The translations under genes and the position numbers were made by a program. From contig NZ_CABVPX010000014.1 in assembly GCF_902499125.1 (NCBI RefSeq), positions 124,001 to 188,000 on the forward strand: 64,000 nucleotides of DNA, given 5' to 3'. Shown in pieces: positions 50,775-59,071 of this stretch. Numbering within the stretch: position 1 is the stretch's first letter; every line of letters starts with the position of its first letter. This DNA comes from Burkholderia arboris (GTDB lineage: Bacteria > Pseudomonadota > Gammaproteobacteria > Burkholderiales > Burkholderiaceae). Under the pieces are notes generated by a model, which was given only the letters and a program-made list of their open reading frames with translations, was not told the origin of the DNA and did no database searches.

Positions 50775-51116
50775 TCAGACGTCGAGCAGTTCGACTTCGA
50801 ACACGAGCGTCGCGTTCGGCGGGATCACGCCGCCTGCGCCGCGCGGGCCGTAGCCGAGTTGCGGCGGAATCGTCAGGCGACGCACGCCGCCGACCTTCAT
50901 GCCCTGCACGCCTTCGTCCCAGCCCTTGATGACCATGCCGCCGCCGAGCACGAACGCGAACGGGTCGTTGCGGTCCTTGCTCGAATCGAATTTCTGACCG
51001 TCGGTCAGCCAGCCCGTGTAGTGGACGCTGACGGTCTTGCCGGCTTGCGCTTCCGCGCCGGTGCCTTCGGTCAGGTCTTCGTATTTGAGGCCCGATTCGG
51101 TCGTGATGACAGACAT
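50775..51116 (-). CDS. FKBP-type peptidyl-prolyl cis-trans isomerase
   Basis: A 113-residue single-domain FKBP that speeds proline isomerisation in protein folding. The fold is complete: VSVHYTGWLTDGQKFDSS, PFAFVLGGGMVIKGWDEGVQGMKVGG, RRLTIPPQLGYG and IPPNATLVFEVELLDV, including the Tyr, Phe, Trp and Asp residues of the binding pocket. There is no signal peptide, so it is cytoplasmic. It resembles the small Burkholderia FKBPs related to Mip but without the dimerisation domain. Confidence 0.92.
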   Translation of the reverse strand: MSVITTESGLKYEDLTEGTGAEAQAGKTVSVHYTGWLTDGQKFDSSKDRNDPFAFVLGGGMVIKGWDEGVQGMKVGGVRRLTIPPQLGYGPRGAGGVIPPNATLVFEVELLDV

Positions 51117-51586
51117 GACTTCTCCTGAAAGAGGTTGCGTAAAACCGCTATTGTAGGCGAGCGCGCCGCGCGCCGTCGCAGGTGGCTTGCGGCTCGTCGC
51201 GCGCGTGCCGGAGCCGGCGGCGGGTTGCCGTGGCCGCGCTCGCCCGAAACGCCATTGGAACGCGCGTTTGAATTTTTCACGGGCCCCGCGATCGGGGTTG
51301 CACCGTTGCGGTGCGCCGCGCGTATGAATCGGCGCTACCGCTGCGATCCGCCGCCTGTCGACCGCTCGCGGCGGATTCCGTCAAACGCCCGCCGCACGAG
51401 GCTGTCGGGCCGGCAGCGGGGCGCGACGCCGGGCGCCGCACATCGTCCGCCAGCCCGCCTGCGCGTTCGAATCGCGCCCTGTCCGGGCGCCGTTCGAGCG
51501 CCGTTTTTTCCGCCGTTTCGACCGTGCCCTGTTTGGAAGCGTGCATCTACCGCGCGGCTTGCATGCGCCGGCGCGGGCGGCCTATC
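51117..51586 (+). other. Intergenic region with an orphan terminator, no gene seen
   Basis: No protein gene is supported in these bases. A terminator-like hairpin at 51486-51509 points along the plus strand although no plus-strand gene lies upstream, so a short noncoding transcript is possible. No convincing promoter was found. Confidence 0.4.
51486..51509 (+). terminator. Orphan plus-strand terminator
   Basis: GGCGC (51486-51490) pairs with GCGCC (51498-51502), loop CGTTCGA, followed by G and six T residues. It stands alone, nearly 400 bases into the region between the divergent FKBP and metal-dependent hydrolase genes. Confidence 0.55.
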
Positions 51587-51606
51587 TTTACATCTGTCGA
51601 TGTCAA
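51587..51606. promoter_or_regulatory. 20-bp palindromic operator
   Basis: TTTACATC-TGTC-GATGTCAA forms an almost perfect dyad (one mismatch) about 85 bases before the metal-dependent hydrolase start. On the minus strand TTGACA within it resembles a -35 element. Size and symmetry suit a TetR-type repressor, but no regulator gene is adjacent. Confidence 0.6.
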
Positions 51607-51690
51607 GATTTTGGCGGTGCGCGATGCGCCGCCCGGGCCCGCGCCGGCCGTGTCGGATGACGTGCCGGGCCGTCCGGAACCAGGAGAACC

Positions 51691-52614
51691 ATGAACATGA
51701 AGTCAGCCGCTTCCGCCACCGCAGCCGGGATCATGCCGGTGCGCCGCGACCTGCGCTTCGACCTGCCGGTCGAACGCGCGAAGGACTGGCATGGACTCGG
51801 GTCGCATGTGACCCATTTCTTCAACGCGCTGTCGCTGCTGTTCCCGGCCGGCGAGCGTTTCTTCATGGATTCGGTGCGCAACTACCGCGACCGGATCGAC
51901 GATCCCGTGCTGAAGCAGCAGGTGCTCGGCTTCATCGGCCAGGAGGCGATGCACACGCGCGAGCACATCGAATACAACGAGCTGATGCAGGCGAACCACC
52001 TGCCGGCGCGCAAGCTCGACAAGCGCGTGTGGGCGGTGCTCGGCTTCATGAAGCGCAAGCTGCCGCATTCGGTGCAGCTCGCGCATACGGTCGCGGCGGA
52101 ACACTACACGGCGATGCTCGCCGACTGGCTGCTGCGCGACCCGACGCGCCTCGACGGCTCGGTCGAAGGCTACCGGCAGATGTGGATCTGGCACGCGCTC
52201 GAGGAAACCGAGCACAAGGCCGTGTCGTTTGACGTGTGGAATACCGCGATGAAACCGGGGCTGCGCCGCTATTTGATCCGCATCGGCGTGTATCTGCTGA
52301 CGACGCTGACGTTCTGGCCGACCGTGTTCCTGATGCACGCGACGCTGCTGTGGCGCGATCGCGGTGCCGGCCATCACGTGCGCGGCATGCTGCGGATGAT
52401 CGCGTTCCTGTACGGGCCGCGCCGCGGGCTGTTCCCGCGCATCGCCGGCGAATGGCTGAGCTTTTTCCGGCCGGGCTTCCATCCGTGGGACCACGACAAT
52501 CACCATCATCTGGCGCGAGTCGACGCGCTGGCCGCCACATACGGCGAACACGCCGGCACGCCGGCCGGCCGCGGCCGCGCGAACGCACCGGCGCCGCTCG
52601 CATCGGGCCGCTGA
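51691..52614 (+). CDS. Metal-dependent hydrolase family protein (PF10118-type)
   Basis: A 307-residue protein of the predicted metal-dependent hydrolase family. The likely metal ligands are in FIGQEAMHTREHIEYN, VAAEHYTAML and IWHALEETEHKAVSFDVW: paired E and EXXH motifs as in ferritin-like diiron enzymes. A hydrophobic stretch (IRIGVYLLTTLTFWPTVFLM) and the final HPWDHDNHH segment follow. Family members have no proven reaction known to me. It starts at ATG 51691 with GGAGAA upstream and sits behind a palindromic operator, so induction by a small molecule is likely. Confidence 0.8.
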   Translation: MNMKSAASATAAGIMPVRRDLRFDLPVERAKDWHGLGSHVTHFFNALSLLFPAGERFFMDSVRNYRDRIDDPVLKQQVLGFIGQEAMHTREHIEYNELMQANHLPARKLDKRVWAVLGFMKRKLPHSVQLAHTVAAEHYTAMLADWLLRDPTRLDGSVEGYRQMWIWHALEETEHKAVSFDVWNTAMKPGLRRYLIRIGVYLLTTLTFWPTVFLMHATLLWRDRGAGHHVRGMLRMIAFLYGPRRGLFPRIAGEWLSFFRPGFHPWDHDNHHHLARVDALAATYGEHAGTPAGRGRANAPAPLASGR

Positions 52615-53066
52615 CACGATCCGCCGCGCGATCATGCGCGGCGTTGCGCGGAGCATGTTGCGTTCCCGCATCAACCGGCTTCGTCTGACGATTGACGGAA
52701 ATCAACCGGAATCGGTTGCGCCGGTGCTCGCCTGTCCGGCCGACCGGCTGCACACGTGCGCACCGGCGCGCCGAATCTGCGTGCGTCACTTCATGCGCAA
52801 ACGCTGCGCGCCAGCACCGGCGTGGCTTTGCGCGGCGGGCGCCTGCCCGCTCGGGTGTCAAGCCGCCCCGCCACCGGGATAACACCCATCTAGCCGCCGG
52901 CCGAACGCATCGATATACCGTTCATGAAAGCGTCCAATTCTCGTGCGATTCGTGCGCGGGGGGATTTTATTCGGACGGAAATGCGGCCAATATGTCGGTT
53001 CGATCGTGGTCCGTCGTATGCGGCGGCGAGCCGGCGCACGATACCAACGCCAAGCGGGGAACAACG
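52615..53066 (+). other. Intergenic region upstream of the sigma-54 activator
   Basis: A short GC palindrome (CCGCGCGATCATGCGCGG, 52623-52640) just after the hydrolase stop may mark its transcript end, without a T tract. The rest, including the AT-rich patch near 52965, shows no gene, RNA or clear promoter that I can defend. Confidence 0.4.
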
Positions 53067-54548
53067 ATGGTTGCAAGGTCACCCGACGCAAACGGGCAGG
53101 CAGCGCCCGAGATGACGGATGTCTCCGTCACCGCACCCGAGGCCGGGCGCAAGCTGTTCGTGATCATGCGCACGCCCGACGAGCCGTTGCTGGCGCAACT
53201 GCGCGGGCTTGGCTGGGAGATTGCGGTTGCAAAGACGGCCGGCGCCGCGCAGAACATGACGTCCGGCGTGAACGTCGCAGCCGGGCTGGTCGATTTCACC
53301 GGGTTCACGTCGCGCGACTATCCCGCGCTGAAGGCGTGCCTGAGCCAGCCGGCGATCGGCTGGATTTCCATCGCGCAGGCCGGCATCACGATCGGCCCCG
53401 CCGTGCGCGAACTGATCCGCAGCTATTGCTTCGACTACGTGACGCTGCCGCTGCCGTACGAATGGATTTCGCACGTGCTCGGCCATGCGCGCGGGATGGC
53501 CGCGCTCGATCGCGTCGACGGTGCCGCGTATGCGGCGTCCATCGGCGAACACGGGATGATCGGCAACTGCGAGGCGATGCAGCAGCTGTTCAGCACGATC
53601 CGCAAAGTCGCGAAGACCGACGCGAGCGTGTTCATCTCGGGCGAGTCGGGCACCGGCAAGGAACTGACGGCGCTCGCGATCCACGAGCGCTCCGTCCGCG
53701 GCAAGGGACCGTTCGTCGCGATCAATTGCGGCGCGATTCCGCATCACCTGCTGCAGTCAGAGCTGTTCGGCTATGAGCGCGGCGCATTCACCGGCGCGAA
53801 CCAGCGGCGCGCGGGCCGGATCGAATCGGCGAACGGCGGCACGCTGTTTCTCGACGAAATCGGCGACATGCCGGTCGAAAGCCAGGCGAGCCTGCTGCGC
53901 TTCCTGCAGGAGGGCAAGATCGAGCGGCTCGGCGGGCAGGAATCGATCGCGGTCGACGTGCGGATCATCTCGGCCACGCACGTCGATCTCGACGGCGCGG
54001 TCGAGGCCGCGCGCTTCCGTGCGGATCTCTATCACCGCCTGTGCGTGCTGCGCATCCACGAACCGCCGCTACGCGCGCGCGGCAAGGACATCGACATCCT
54101 TGCGCACTATGTGCTGCAGAAATTCAAGGCAGACAGCGGCCGCAAGATCAGCGGCTTCACGTCGGCCGCGCTCGATGCGATGCGGCGCTACGAGTGGCCC
54201 GGCAACGTGCGCGAGCTGATCAACCGCGTGCGGCGCGCGATCGTGATGGCCGAGAGCCGGCTGCTGACGCCGCACGATCTCGGGCTCGACACGCCCGGCG
54301 AAACCGAACCCGTGACGCTCGAACAGGCGAGGGCGCTTGCCGAACGCACCGCGATCGAAAACGCGCTGCTGCGCAACGACCACCGGATCAACAAGGCCGC
54401 CGCCGAACTCGGCATTTCACGCGTGACGCTCTACCGGATGATGATCGAGCACGGGCTGAACGACCACGACAACAACGGCGGGAACGGCGACAGCGGCGGG
54501 CACGACGGCGCACCGTCCGGCGACGCCGGGCATCAGCGGGTCGGCTGA
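53067..54548 (+). CDS. Sigma-54-dependent activator with VpsR-like N-terminal domain
   Basis: A 493-residue enhancer-binding protein. The first 150 residues form a receiver-like domain (KLFVIMRTPDEPLLAQLRGL) without the usual acidic pocket, as in VpsR of Vibrio. The AAA+ domain has Walker A GESGTGKE (192-199), the sigma-54 contact loop GAFTGA (239-244) and GGTLFLDEIGDMP. The C-terminal Fis-type helix-turn-helix is INKAAAELGISRVTLYRMM, followed by a Gly/Asp-rich tail. VpsR binds c-di-GMP and activates polysaccharide genes, and related Burkholderia proteins do likewise; that is suggestive given wsp and bce in this window. GGGGA lies before the ATG. Confidence 0.85.
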   Translation: MVARSPDANGQAAPEMTDVSVTAPEAGRKLFVIMRTPDEPLLAQLRGLGWEIAVAKTAGAAQNMTSGVNVAAGLVDFTGFTSRDYPALKACLSQPAIGWISIAQAGITIGPAVRELIRSYCFDYVTLPLPYEWISHVLGHARGMAALDRVDGAAYAASIGEHGMIGNCEAMQQLFSTIRKVAKTDASVFISGESGTGKELTALAIHERSVRGKGPFVAINCGAIPHHLLQSELFGYERGAFTGANQRRAGRIESANGGTLFLDEIGDMPVESQASLLRFLQEGKIERLGGQESIAVDVRIISATHVDLDGAVEAARFRADLYHRLCVLRIHEPPLRARGKDIDILAHYVLQKFKADSGRKISGFTSAALDAMRRYEWPGNVRELINRVRRAIVMAESRLLTPHDLGLDTPGETEPVTLEQARALAERTAIENALLRNDHRINKAAAELGISRVTLYRMMIEHGLNDHDNNGGNGDSGGHDGAPSGDAGHQRVG

Positions 54549-54574
54549 GCGGCGCGCGGTGCGTGCGAACCGGC

Positions 54575-54961
54575 TCAGCGATAGGTCCAGAGCCGGTGCA
54601 GCACGAACGTGACGGGCGGCACGCACAGCACGACCGCGACGATGCTCCATGCGCGGGCGAGCCCCAGCGCCTCGGTGCCGTGCGCCAGCAGCATCGTCAC
54701 GACGAGGCCGGCCATCGCGACCGCGAGAAAGCGCACGAAGTTGCTCCACGTCACCGGCGACGAAAAACTCCACAGCGTATTGGCGAGATACGAGAACGCG
54801 GTCGAGCAGACGAACGCGGTTGCGTTCGCGACCACGGGCGTCGCGTCGAACAGCGCGAACATCGCGGCGGCGATCAGCGCATGCAGCGCGGTCGAGCCGA
54901 GGCCCGACACGCCGAAGCGGATCAGCCTGGCGCGTTCGGCGGCATAGAGGGTGCGGATCAT
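54575..54961 (-). CDS. GtrA-family membrane protein
   Basis: A 128-residue protein with four predicted helices, typical of GtrA-like proteins: LIRFGVSGLGSTALHALIAAAMF, VANATAFVCSTAFSYLANTLWSF, VRFLAVAMAGLVVTMLLAHG and the last helix ending VLHRLWTYR. GtrA is thought to flip lipid-linked glucose in O-antigen modification, and relatives act in cell-envelope glycan assembly. No glucosyltransferase partner is adjacent, so the substrate is open. The start at 54961 fits the family; a longer frame upstream lacks support. Confidence 0.8.
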   Translation of the reverse strand: MIRTLYAAERARLIRFGVSGLGSTALHALIAAAMFALFDATPVVANATAFVCSTAFSYLANTLWSFSSPVTWSNFVRFLAVAMAGLVVTMLLAHGTEALGLARAWSIVAVVLCVPPVTFVLHRLWTYR

Positions 54962-55530
54962 CGTGGGCGGTCGTTCGGGCAGCGTGGCGTCGCGGGAAGC
55001 GGTGCCGCAGTATAGCCGCGCGAGCGGGCCGGCCCTGCGCCGGCCGCATGTAAAGCGCATGAAACGTTTCGCGCTGGCAACCGGGTGAATTTTCGCGGCG
55101 AACCGGGCCGGCCGGCTCGCTCCCCGTCGGTAAATTTTCCGCGCATCATTGTTCAGCCTTATCCCGCAAGGCCCGGCCGTCACGCGTCCGGCGAGCGCCG
55201 CGCATCGCATGTTTCAGTTTCGCAACTTCCGGCATTCCACACCCGTTCGAGCCGCCGGCCGGCCCGGCCGACCCCTTGTCCGGACGGGCTCGCGCGGAGC
55301 TGGCCCGCTCCTTGCGGAGAGTGTCGTGCGAGAGTCGACGACGCGAGGTCCGTCCGGTTCGGCGGCGAAGGCAGCCGGGTCCGGCCAGGACGCAGTCCGC
55401 GGGGATGCGGTGTCGGAGCGCGGTGCAGCGGCCGCGTGACGGCGAGCACGGCGCGTCGTCGCCCGATCGTCGGGGCACCGGCATGATCCGGTTGCCGGAA
55501 CAAACATCACACTGCATACGGGGTAGAAAA
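54962..55530 (+). other. Gene-poor intergenic region
   Basis: No gene, RNA or mobile element can be supported here. GC content is high and many overlapping open frames exist by composition alone. A palindromic CCGATCGTCGG lies near 55464. Confidence 0.4.
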
Positions 55531-55779
55531 ATGAACGATCGCCACACGCCGCGGCTGGCAGGCCGCGATCGCAGTGATTCGGGACATCGCCGGTCGAACG
55601 TCGCACTTGCAGCCGGCCGGCATGCCTCGACAGGCCATCTCTCCGCGCCCGGTGCGAGGCGGATCCGGCTGGTTGCCGGTCATCCGCGCCGGGTCGGCAC
55701 TTTCCTGCACGCCAACCCGATCCGCATGGGCATGTGTACACGGGCGCCGGTACCGCGACGCCCGATCTTCGCCTATTGA
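55531..55779 (+). CDS. Possible 82-residue protein of unknown function
   Basis: An ATG at 55531, eleven bases after GGGG (55519-55522), opens an 82-codon frame. The product is rich in Arg, Gly, Pro and His (MNDRHTPRLAGRD start), with no recognisable fold or signal. A strong plus-strand terminator lies downstream at 55957-56001 and has no other plus-strand gene to serve, which is the main reason to list the frame. It may equally be noncoding. Confidence 0.25.
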   Translation: MNDRHTPRLAGRDRSDSGHRRSNVALAAGRHASTGHLSAPGARRIRLVAGHPRRVGTFLHANPIRMGMCTRAPVPRRPIFAY

Positions 55780-55956
55780 CTCAAGCAGCACGACCTCCTT
55801 TCGCATTGCCCGTCGCTCCCGCGAGCGATTGATCTGCAATCCGAATGATGGTCGACACGTCGTGCCGCGGAGGCGATGCACGACGAGAAGGATTCGATGC
55901 GACGGCGAACCGCGCGATGCCGTTGCCATCCGGTTGAAGGGGAGGGGCGGTCGGAC

Positions 55957-56001
55957 GCGCGCGACGGGAGCAGTACCCGTACGCGCGCGACGCCGTTTTT
56001 T
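55957..56001 (+). terminator. Plus-strand terminator at the edge of the binding-protein gene
   Basis: GCGCGCGACGGG (55957-55968) pairs with CCCGT-A-CGCGCGC (55976-55988) around a seven-base loop, with one bulged A. Six T residues follow at 55996-56001. On the minus strand the same stem lies just after the stop of the binding-protein gene and may stabilise that transcript. Confidence 0.6.
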
Positions 56002-56783
56002 CAACCGCCGTAGATGTCGAAGTCGAAGTACTTCGACGCGAGCCGCTTGTAGGTGCCGTCCTTCACCATGTCGACGATCGCGCGGTCGATCTTCGCCTTC
56101 AGGTCGGTGTCCTCCTGGCGCAGCCCGATGCCGGCGCCGATGCCGAGCACCTTCTCGTCGACGAGTTCGGGCCCGACGAACGTGTAGTTCGCACCGCGCG
56201 GCGATTTCAGGAACCCGATCGCGGCCTGCACTTCATCCTGCAGCGCCGCGTCGAGGCGGCCCGACGTCAGGTCCGCATACACGCCATCCTGGTTCTGGTA
56301 CGACACGACGTTCGCGCCTTGCTTGCCCCAGTACGCCTTCGCATACGTTTCCTGCGTCGTGCCCTGCTCGACGCCGATCGATTTGCCCTTCAGCGATTCG
56401 GCCGTCGGCAGCAGCGGCGAGCCTTTCTTCACGACGAGCCGCGTCGGCTGGTTGTAGATCTTCGTCGTGAAGCCGATCTGCTGCGCACGCTGCGGCGTGA
56501 TCGACATCGACGACAGCACCGCGTCGAACTTCTTCGCCTTCAGCGCCGGAATCATGCCGTCGAAATCGTTCTCGAGCCACACGCACTTCGCCTTCAGGCG
56601 CGCGCAGATCTCGTTGCCGAGGTCGATGTCGAAGCCGACGAGCTTGCCGTCGGGCGCCTTCGACTCGAACGGCGCGTAGCTGGCATCGGTGCCGAAGCGG
56701 ATCGTGGTCCAGTCCTTCGCGACGGCGGGGCCTGCGGATACCGCGAGCAGGGCGATCGAAACAGCGGCAATCAGTCTCTTCAT
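56001..56783 (-). CDS. Periplasmic basic amino-acid binding protein (HisJ/ArgT-like)
   Basis: A 260-residue solute-binding protein of family 3 for an amino-acid ABC importer. The signal peptide is MKRLIAAVSIALLAVSAGPAVA. The mature protein has IRFGTDASYAPFESKAPDGK, LVGFDIDLGNEICARL, then SSMSITPQRAQQIGFTTKIY and GIGLRQEDTDLKAKIDRAI, matching lysine/arginine/ornithine/histidine binders. No permease or ATPase genes are adjacent, so it is an orphan subunit. AAGGA precedes the ATG. The open frame extends upstream, but that part encodes no signal peptide. Confidence 0.9.
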   Translation of the reverse strand: MKRLIAAVSIALLAVSAGPAVAKDWTTIRFGTDASYAPFESKAPDGKLVGFDIDLGNEICARLKAKCVWLENDFDGMIPALKAKKFDAVLSSMSITPQRAQQIGFTTKIYNQPTRLVVKKGSPLLPTAESLKGKSIGVEQGTTQETYAKAYWGKQGANVVSYQNQDGVYADLTSGRLDAALQDEVQAAIGFLKSPRGANYTFVGPELVDEKVLGIGAGIGLRQEDTDLKAKIDRAIVDMVKDGTYKRLASKYFDFDIYGG

Positions 56784-56958
56784 GGTGCGTTCCTTGGCGT
56801 GGTGCATCCGGTTTCCGTGCGACACGGTTTCCCGGACACGCGTCGCGTTCCGACGCGCTGTCCGCATGGCCATTAACGCAGAAAATAAAATCAAAGTCCA
56901 GAATGGACAAAAAATATCGTTTTGTCGGAGGCGTGGACCGATCGATGGGGGACGACCC

Positions 56959-57012
56959 TTGCAAAAATGCGAAAATGGACTAATCTTGTTAGTAAATTCA
57001 TTTCGAGACTAA
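56959..57012 (+). promoter_or_regulatory. Promoter and autoregulatory operator of the toxin-antitoxin pair
   Basis: TTGCAA (56959-56964) and TAATCT (56981-56986) are 16 bases apart. A perfect inverted repeat, ACTAA-TCTTG-TTAGT (56979-56993), covers the -10 element, and a third ACTAA half-site is at 57008-57012. A repressor bound here would block polymerase, as expected of an antitoxin. Confidence 0.65.
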
Positions 57013-57017
57013 CGATC

Positions 57018-57437
57018 ATGTCACAGCCCGCCTACGATTCGCATTCCGCCCCGCCACAGGCTTCGGTCGCGCAGATGTCGGCGGCTGGCCTGCGCGCGTT
57101 TTTCAACATCGCGCGCGACTGGGAGCTGACGATCGACGAGCAGATCGTGCTGCTCGGGTCGCCCGGCCGTTCGACGTTCTTCAAGTGGAAGGCCACGCCG
57201 GAATCGGCGCGGCTGCCGCGCGATACGCTCGAGCGGCTGTCGCTGCTGCTCGGCATCTACAAGGCGCTGCAGATCCTGCTGCCGCAGCCGGCCGCGGCCG
57301 ACGCGTGGGTCAGGCGGCCCAATGACGCGGCGCCGTTCGGCGGCAAGCGCGCGCTCGACCGGATGCTCGCCGGTAACGTCGGCGATCTGGTCGCCATCCG
57401 GCACTATCTCGACGCGATGCGGGGTGGCTGGGCGTGA
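57018..57437 (+). CDS. Xre/MbcA/ParS-type antitoxin
   Basis: A 139-residue antitoxin. After a variable N-terminus comes a helix-turn-helix-like part (LRAFFNIARDWELTIDEQIVLLGSPGRSTFFKWK), then the C-terminal DUF2384-type region that blocks the toxin: DTLERLSLLLGIYKALQILLPQ, AWVRRPNDAAPFGGKRALDRMLAG and DLVAIRHYLDAMRGGW. Start at 57018 gives the family layout; its ribosome-binding site is weak, so synthesis may be limited. Its TGA overlaps the toxin GTG by four bases. Confidence 0.85.
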   Translation: MSQPAYDSHSAPPQASVAQMSAAGLRAFFNIARDWELTIDEQIVLLGSPGRSTFFKWKATPESARLPRDTLERLSLLLGIYKALQILLPQPAAADAWVRRPNDAAPFGGKRALDRMLAGNVGDLVAIRHYLDAMRGGWA

Positions 57438-58135
57438 CGACACCGATCGAAACACGACAATGGCCCACGACCGCCGTCGACTGGGCCCCGGCCTACCGCG
57501 TGATCCCCACCCGTTTTCCAGCGATCAACCTGTTCGATCGCGTGGCGTCGGCAGACGATTTCGATGCGCTGTACGCGCTCGAATCGCTGACCAACGACCG
57601 CATCCGCACCGAAGTCGGCACGCTCGGCCTCGTGCCGCCCGCCGAGCGCCGCTACGGGCAGGGCTGGGGGCCGATCATGGCCGCGTTCACGCACCTGAAT
57701 CCGCTGGGCAGCCGCTTTTCCGACGGCAGCTACGGTGTGTTCTACTGCGCCCGCTCGCGCGACACGGCGATCGCCGAAACGCGCTATCACAGCGGGCTGT
57801 TCCTGGCCGCGACGAAGGAGCCGCCGATGCGCCAGCAGATGCGGCTCTATACCGTGCTCGCGCAGGGCGACGTGGCCGACGTGCGCGCGTGGCCGCAGCG
57901 CGATCCCGCCTTGTTGCATCCGCTCGACTACAGTGCGGGGCAGGCGCTCGGCCGCGCGGTGCGCAACGCGGGCGGTGCGGGGATCGTCTATCCGTCGGTG
58001 CGCGACCCGCGCGGCGAGTGCCTCGCCGCGTTCCGCACGACGTTGCTGCGCGACTGTCAGCACGCGGCCTATCTCGAATACAACTGGAACGGCTCGGCCG
58101 TCGATGCGGTGTTCGAACTGAACCAGGTCGGCTAG
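57434..58135 (+). CDS. RES-domain toxin, predicted NAD+ phosphorylase
   Basis: A 233-residue RES-domain toxin. Relatives (MbcT, Res, ParT) degrade or transfer from NAD+ and arrest growth. The active-site Arg, Glu and Ser should lie in segments such as AYRVIPTRFP, GSYGVFYCARSRDTAIAETRYH and GIVYPSVRDPRGECLAAF. The length is near the longer RES class. It starts at GTG overlapping the antitoxin stop (GTGA at 57434-57437), which ties its translation to that of the antitoxin. Confidence 0.87.
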   Translation: MTTPIETRQWPTTAVDWAPAYRVIPTRFPAINLFDRVASADDFDALYALESLTNDRIRTEVGTLGLVPPAERRYGQGWGPIMAAFTHLNPLGSRFSDGSYGVFYCARSRDTAIAETRYHSGLFLAATKEPPMRQQMRLYTVLAQGDVADVRAWPQRDPALLHPLDYSAGQALGRAVRNAGGAGIVYPSVRDPRGECLAAFRTTLLRDCQHAAYLEYNWNGSAVDAVFELNQVG

Positions 58136-58200
58136 CGTTCGCGCGTTCGCGGGCGGTTGCGCGGCGAGGGCGCCAGCCGGTGCACCGGCGCGTCGGCGCA

Positions 58201-58932
58201 TCAGGGTAGCGGCCAGTCGCCCGCGTGGCGCTCGCGCGCTTCGGCTTGCGTCATCGACCACGTGCTGCCGGTGCGCGGCTCGGCGAGCGTGAGCCGCCCG
58301 GACGGCGCGAACGCACCCGTATCGATGAACCATTGCGCGCCGATCCGCTGCGGCGCACGCACGGGCGTGTGCCCGGTGCAGGTCAGCGACAGCCCGGCCT
58401 GCCGCGCCGGATCGGCGAGCCCCTGAACGAGGTCGCGGCCCCAGATCAGCCGCTCGCGCACGTCGTGCGGATAGTTGCCCGCGTCGAGATCCGTGTCCGA
58501 GCCGAAGAATTCCGCATGCAGCACGTTGAAGCGGTCGGGGCCGTCGCCGATCACGCGCACCAGCGGCAGCGCATCGACGCGCGCCGCATGGGCGTGCAGC
58601 CGTTCGGGCGGCAGATCGGCGCCCCAGTCGCCGCCGATCCCGCGCCACGCATCGGGCGGCACCTTGCCGCGCGACACGAGGCTCAGCACCTCCTCGTGAT
58701 TGCCGCGCACGACGTGGCACCACGGGCGGTCGAGCAGTTCGAGCGCGATTTCGGAGGCCGGGCCGCGATCGACGAGATCGCCGACCGAGAACAGGCGGTC
58801 GCGGGCCGGATCGAAGCGGATATCGTGCAGCAGCGCGCGCAGCACGTCCACGCAGCCGTGCAGGTCGCCGACGACGAAGTCGCGGCCGGACGTGTTCGCG
58901 GCGTGGCGGCAGAGGGGGGCGGTGGCAGTCAT
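58201..58932 (-). CDS. PrpA-type serine/threonine metallophosphatase
   Basis: A 243-residue metallophosphoesterase of the bacterial PP2A-like group (PrpA/PrpB, lambda phosphatase). All metal-binding motifs are present: GDLHG (22-26), GDLVDRG (51-57), GNHE (77-80), and late His in LHAEFF and CTGHTPV. It dephosphorylates proteins or small phosphoesters in the cytoplasm. The gene stands alone; no partner kinase is adjacent. The divergent neighbour is a DUF1345 membrane protein. Confidence 0.88.
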   Translation of the reverse strand: MTATAPLCRHAANTSGRDFVVGDLHGCVDVLRALLHDIRFDPARDRLFSVGDLVDRGPASEIALELLDRPWCHVVRGNHEEVLSLVSRGKVPPDAWRGIGGDWGADLPPERLHAHAARVDALPLVRVIGDGPDRFNVLHAEFFGSDTDLDAGNYPHDVRERLIWGRDLVQGLADPARQAGLSLTCTGHTPVRAPQRIGAQWFIDTGAFAPSGRLTLAEPRTGSTWSMTQAEARERHAGDWPLP

Positions 58933-59071
58933 CCCCTTATCTTAGGCGCTCGTGCCCATCGCCACGTCACGATGGAATGGCGATAATCGGGGCGCGTTAC
59001 CCGCCGGCACGGCGCAGCGGGCCGTCCCGCGCGCCGGCCGAACCCTTTCCATCCGCTTTCGGAACGACACG

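Noticed and set aside
52615..53066. c-di-GMP riboswitch before the VpsR-like gene
   Set aside because: I looked because of the c-di-GMP context but found no GEMM-type core.
55149..55439. A 96-codon plus-strand frame
   Set aside because: Low-complexity Arg/Gly/Ala product, no ribosome-binding site, and overlapping open frames in every phase.
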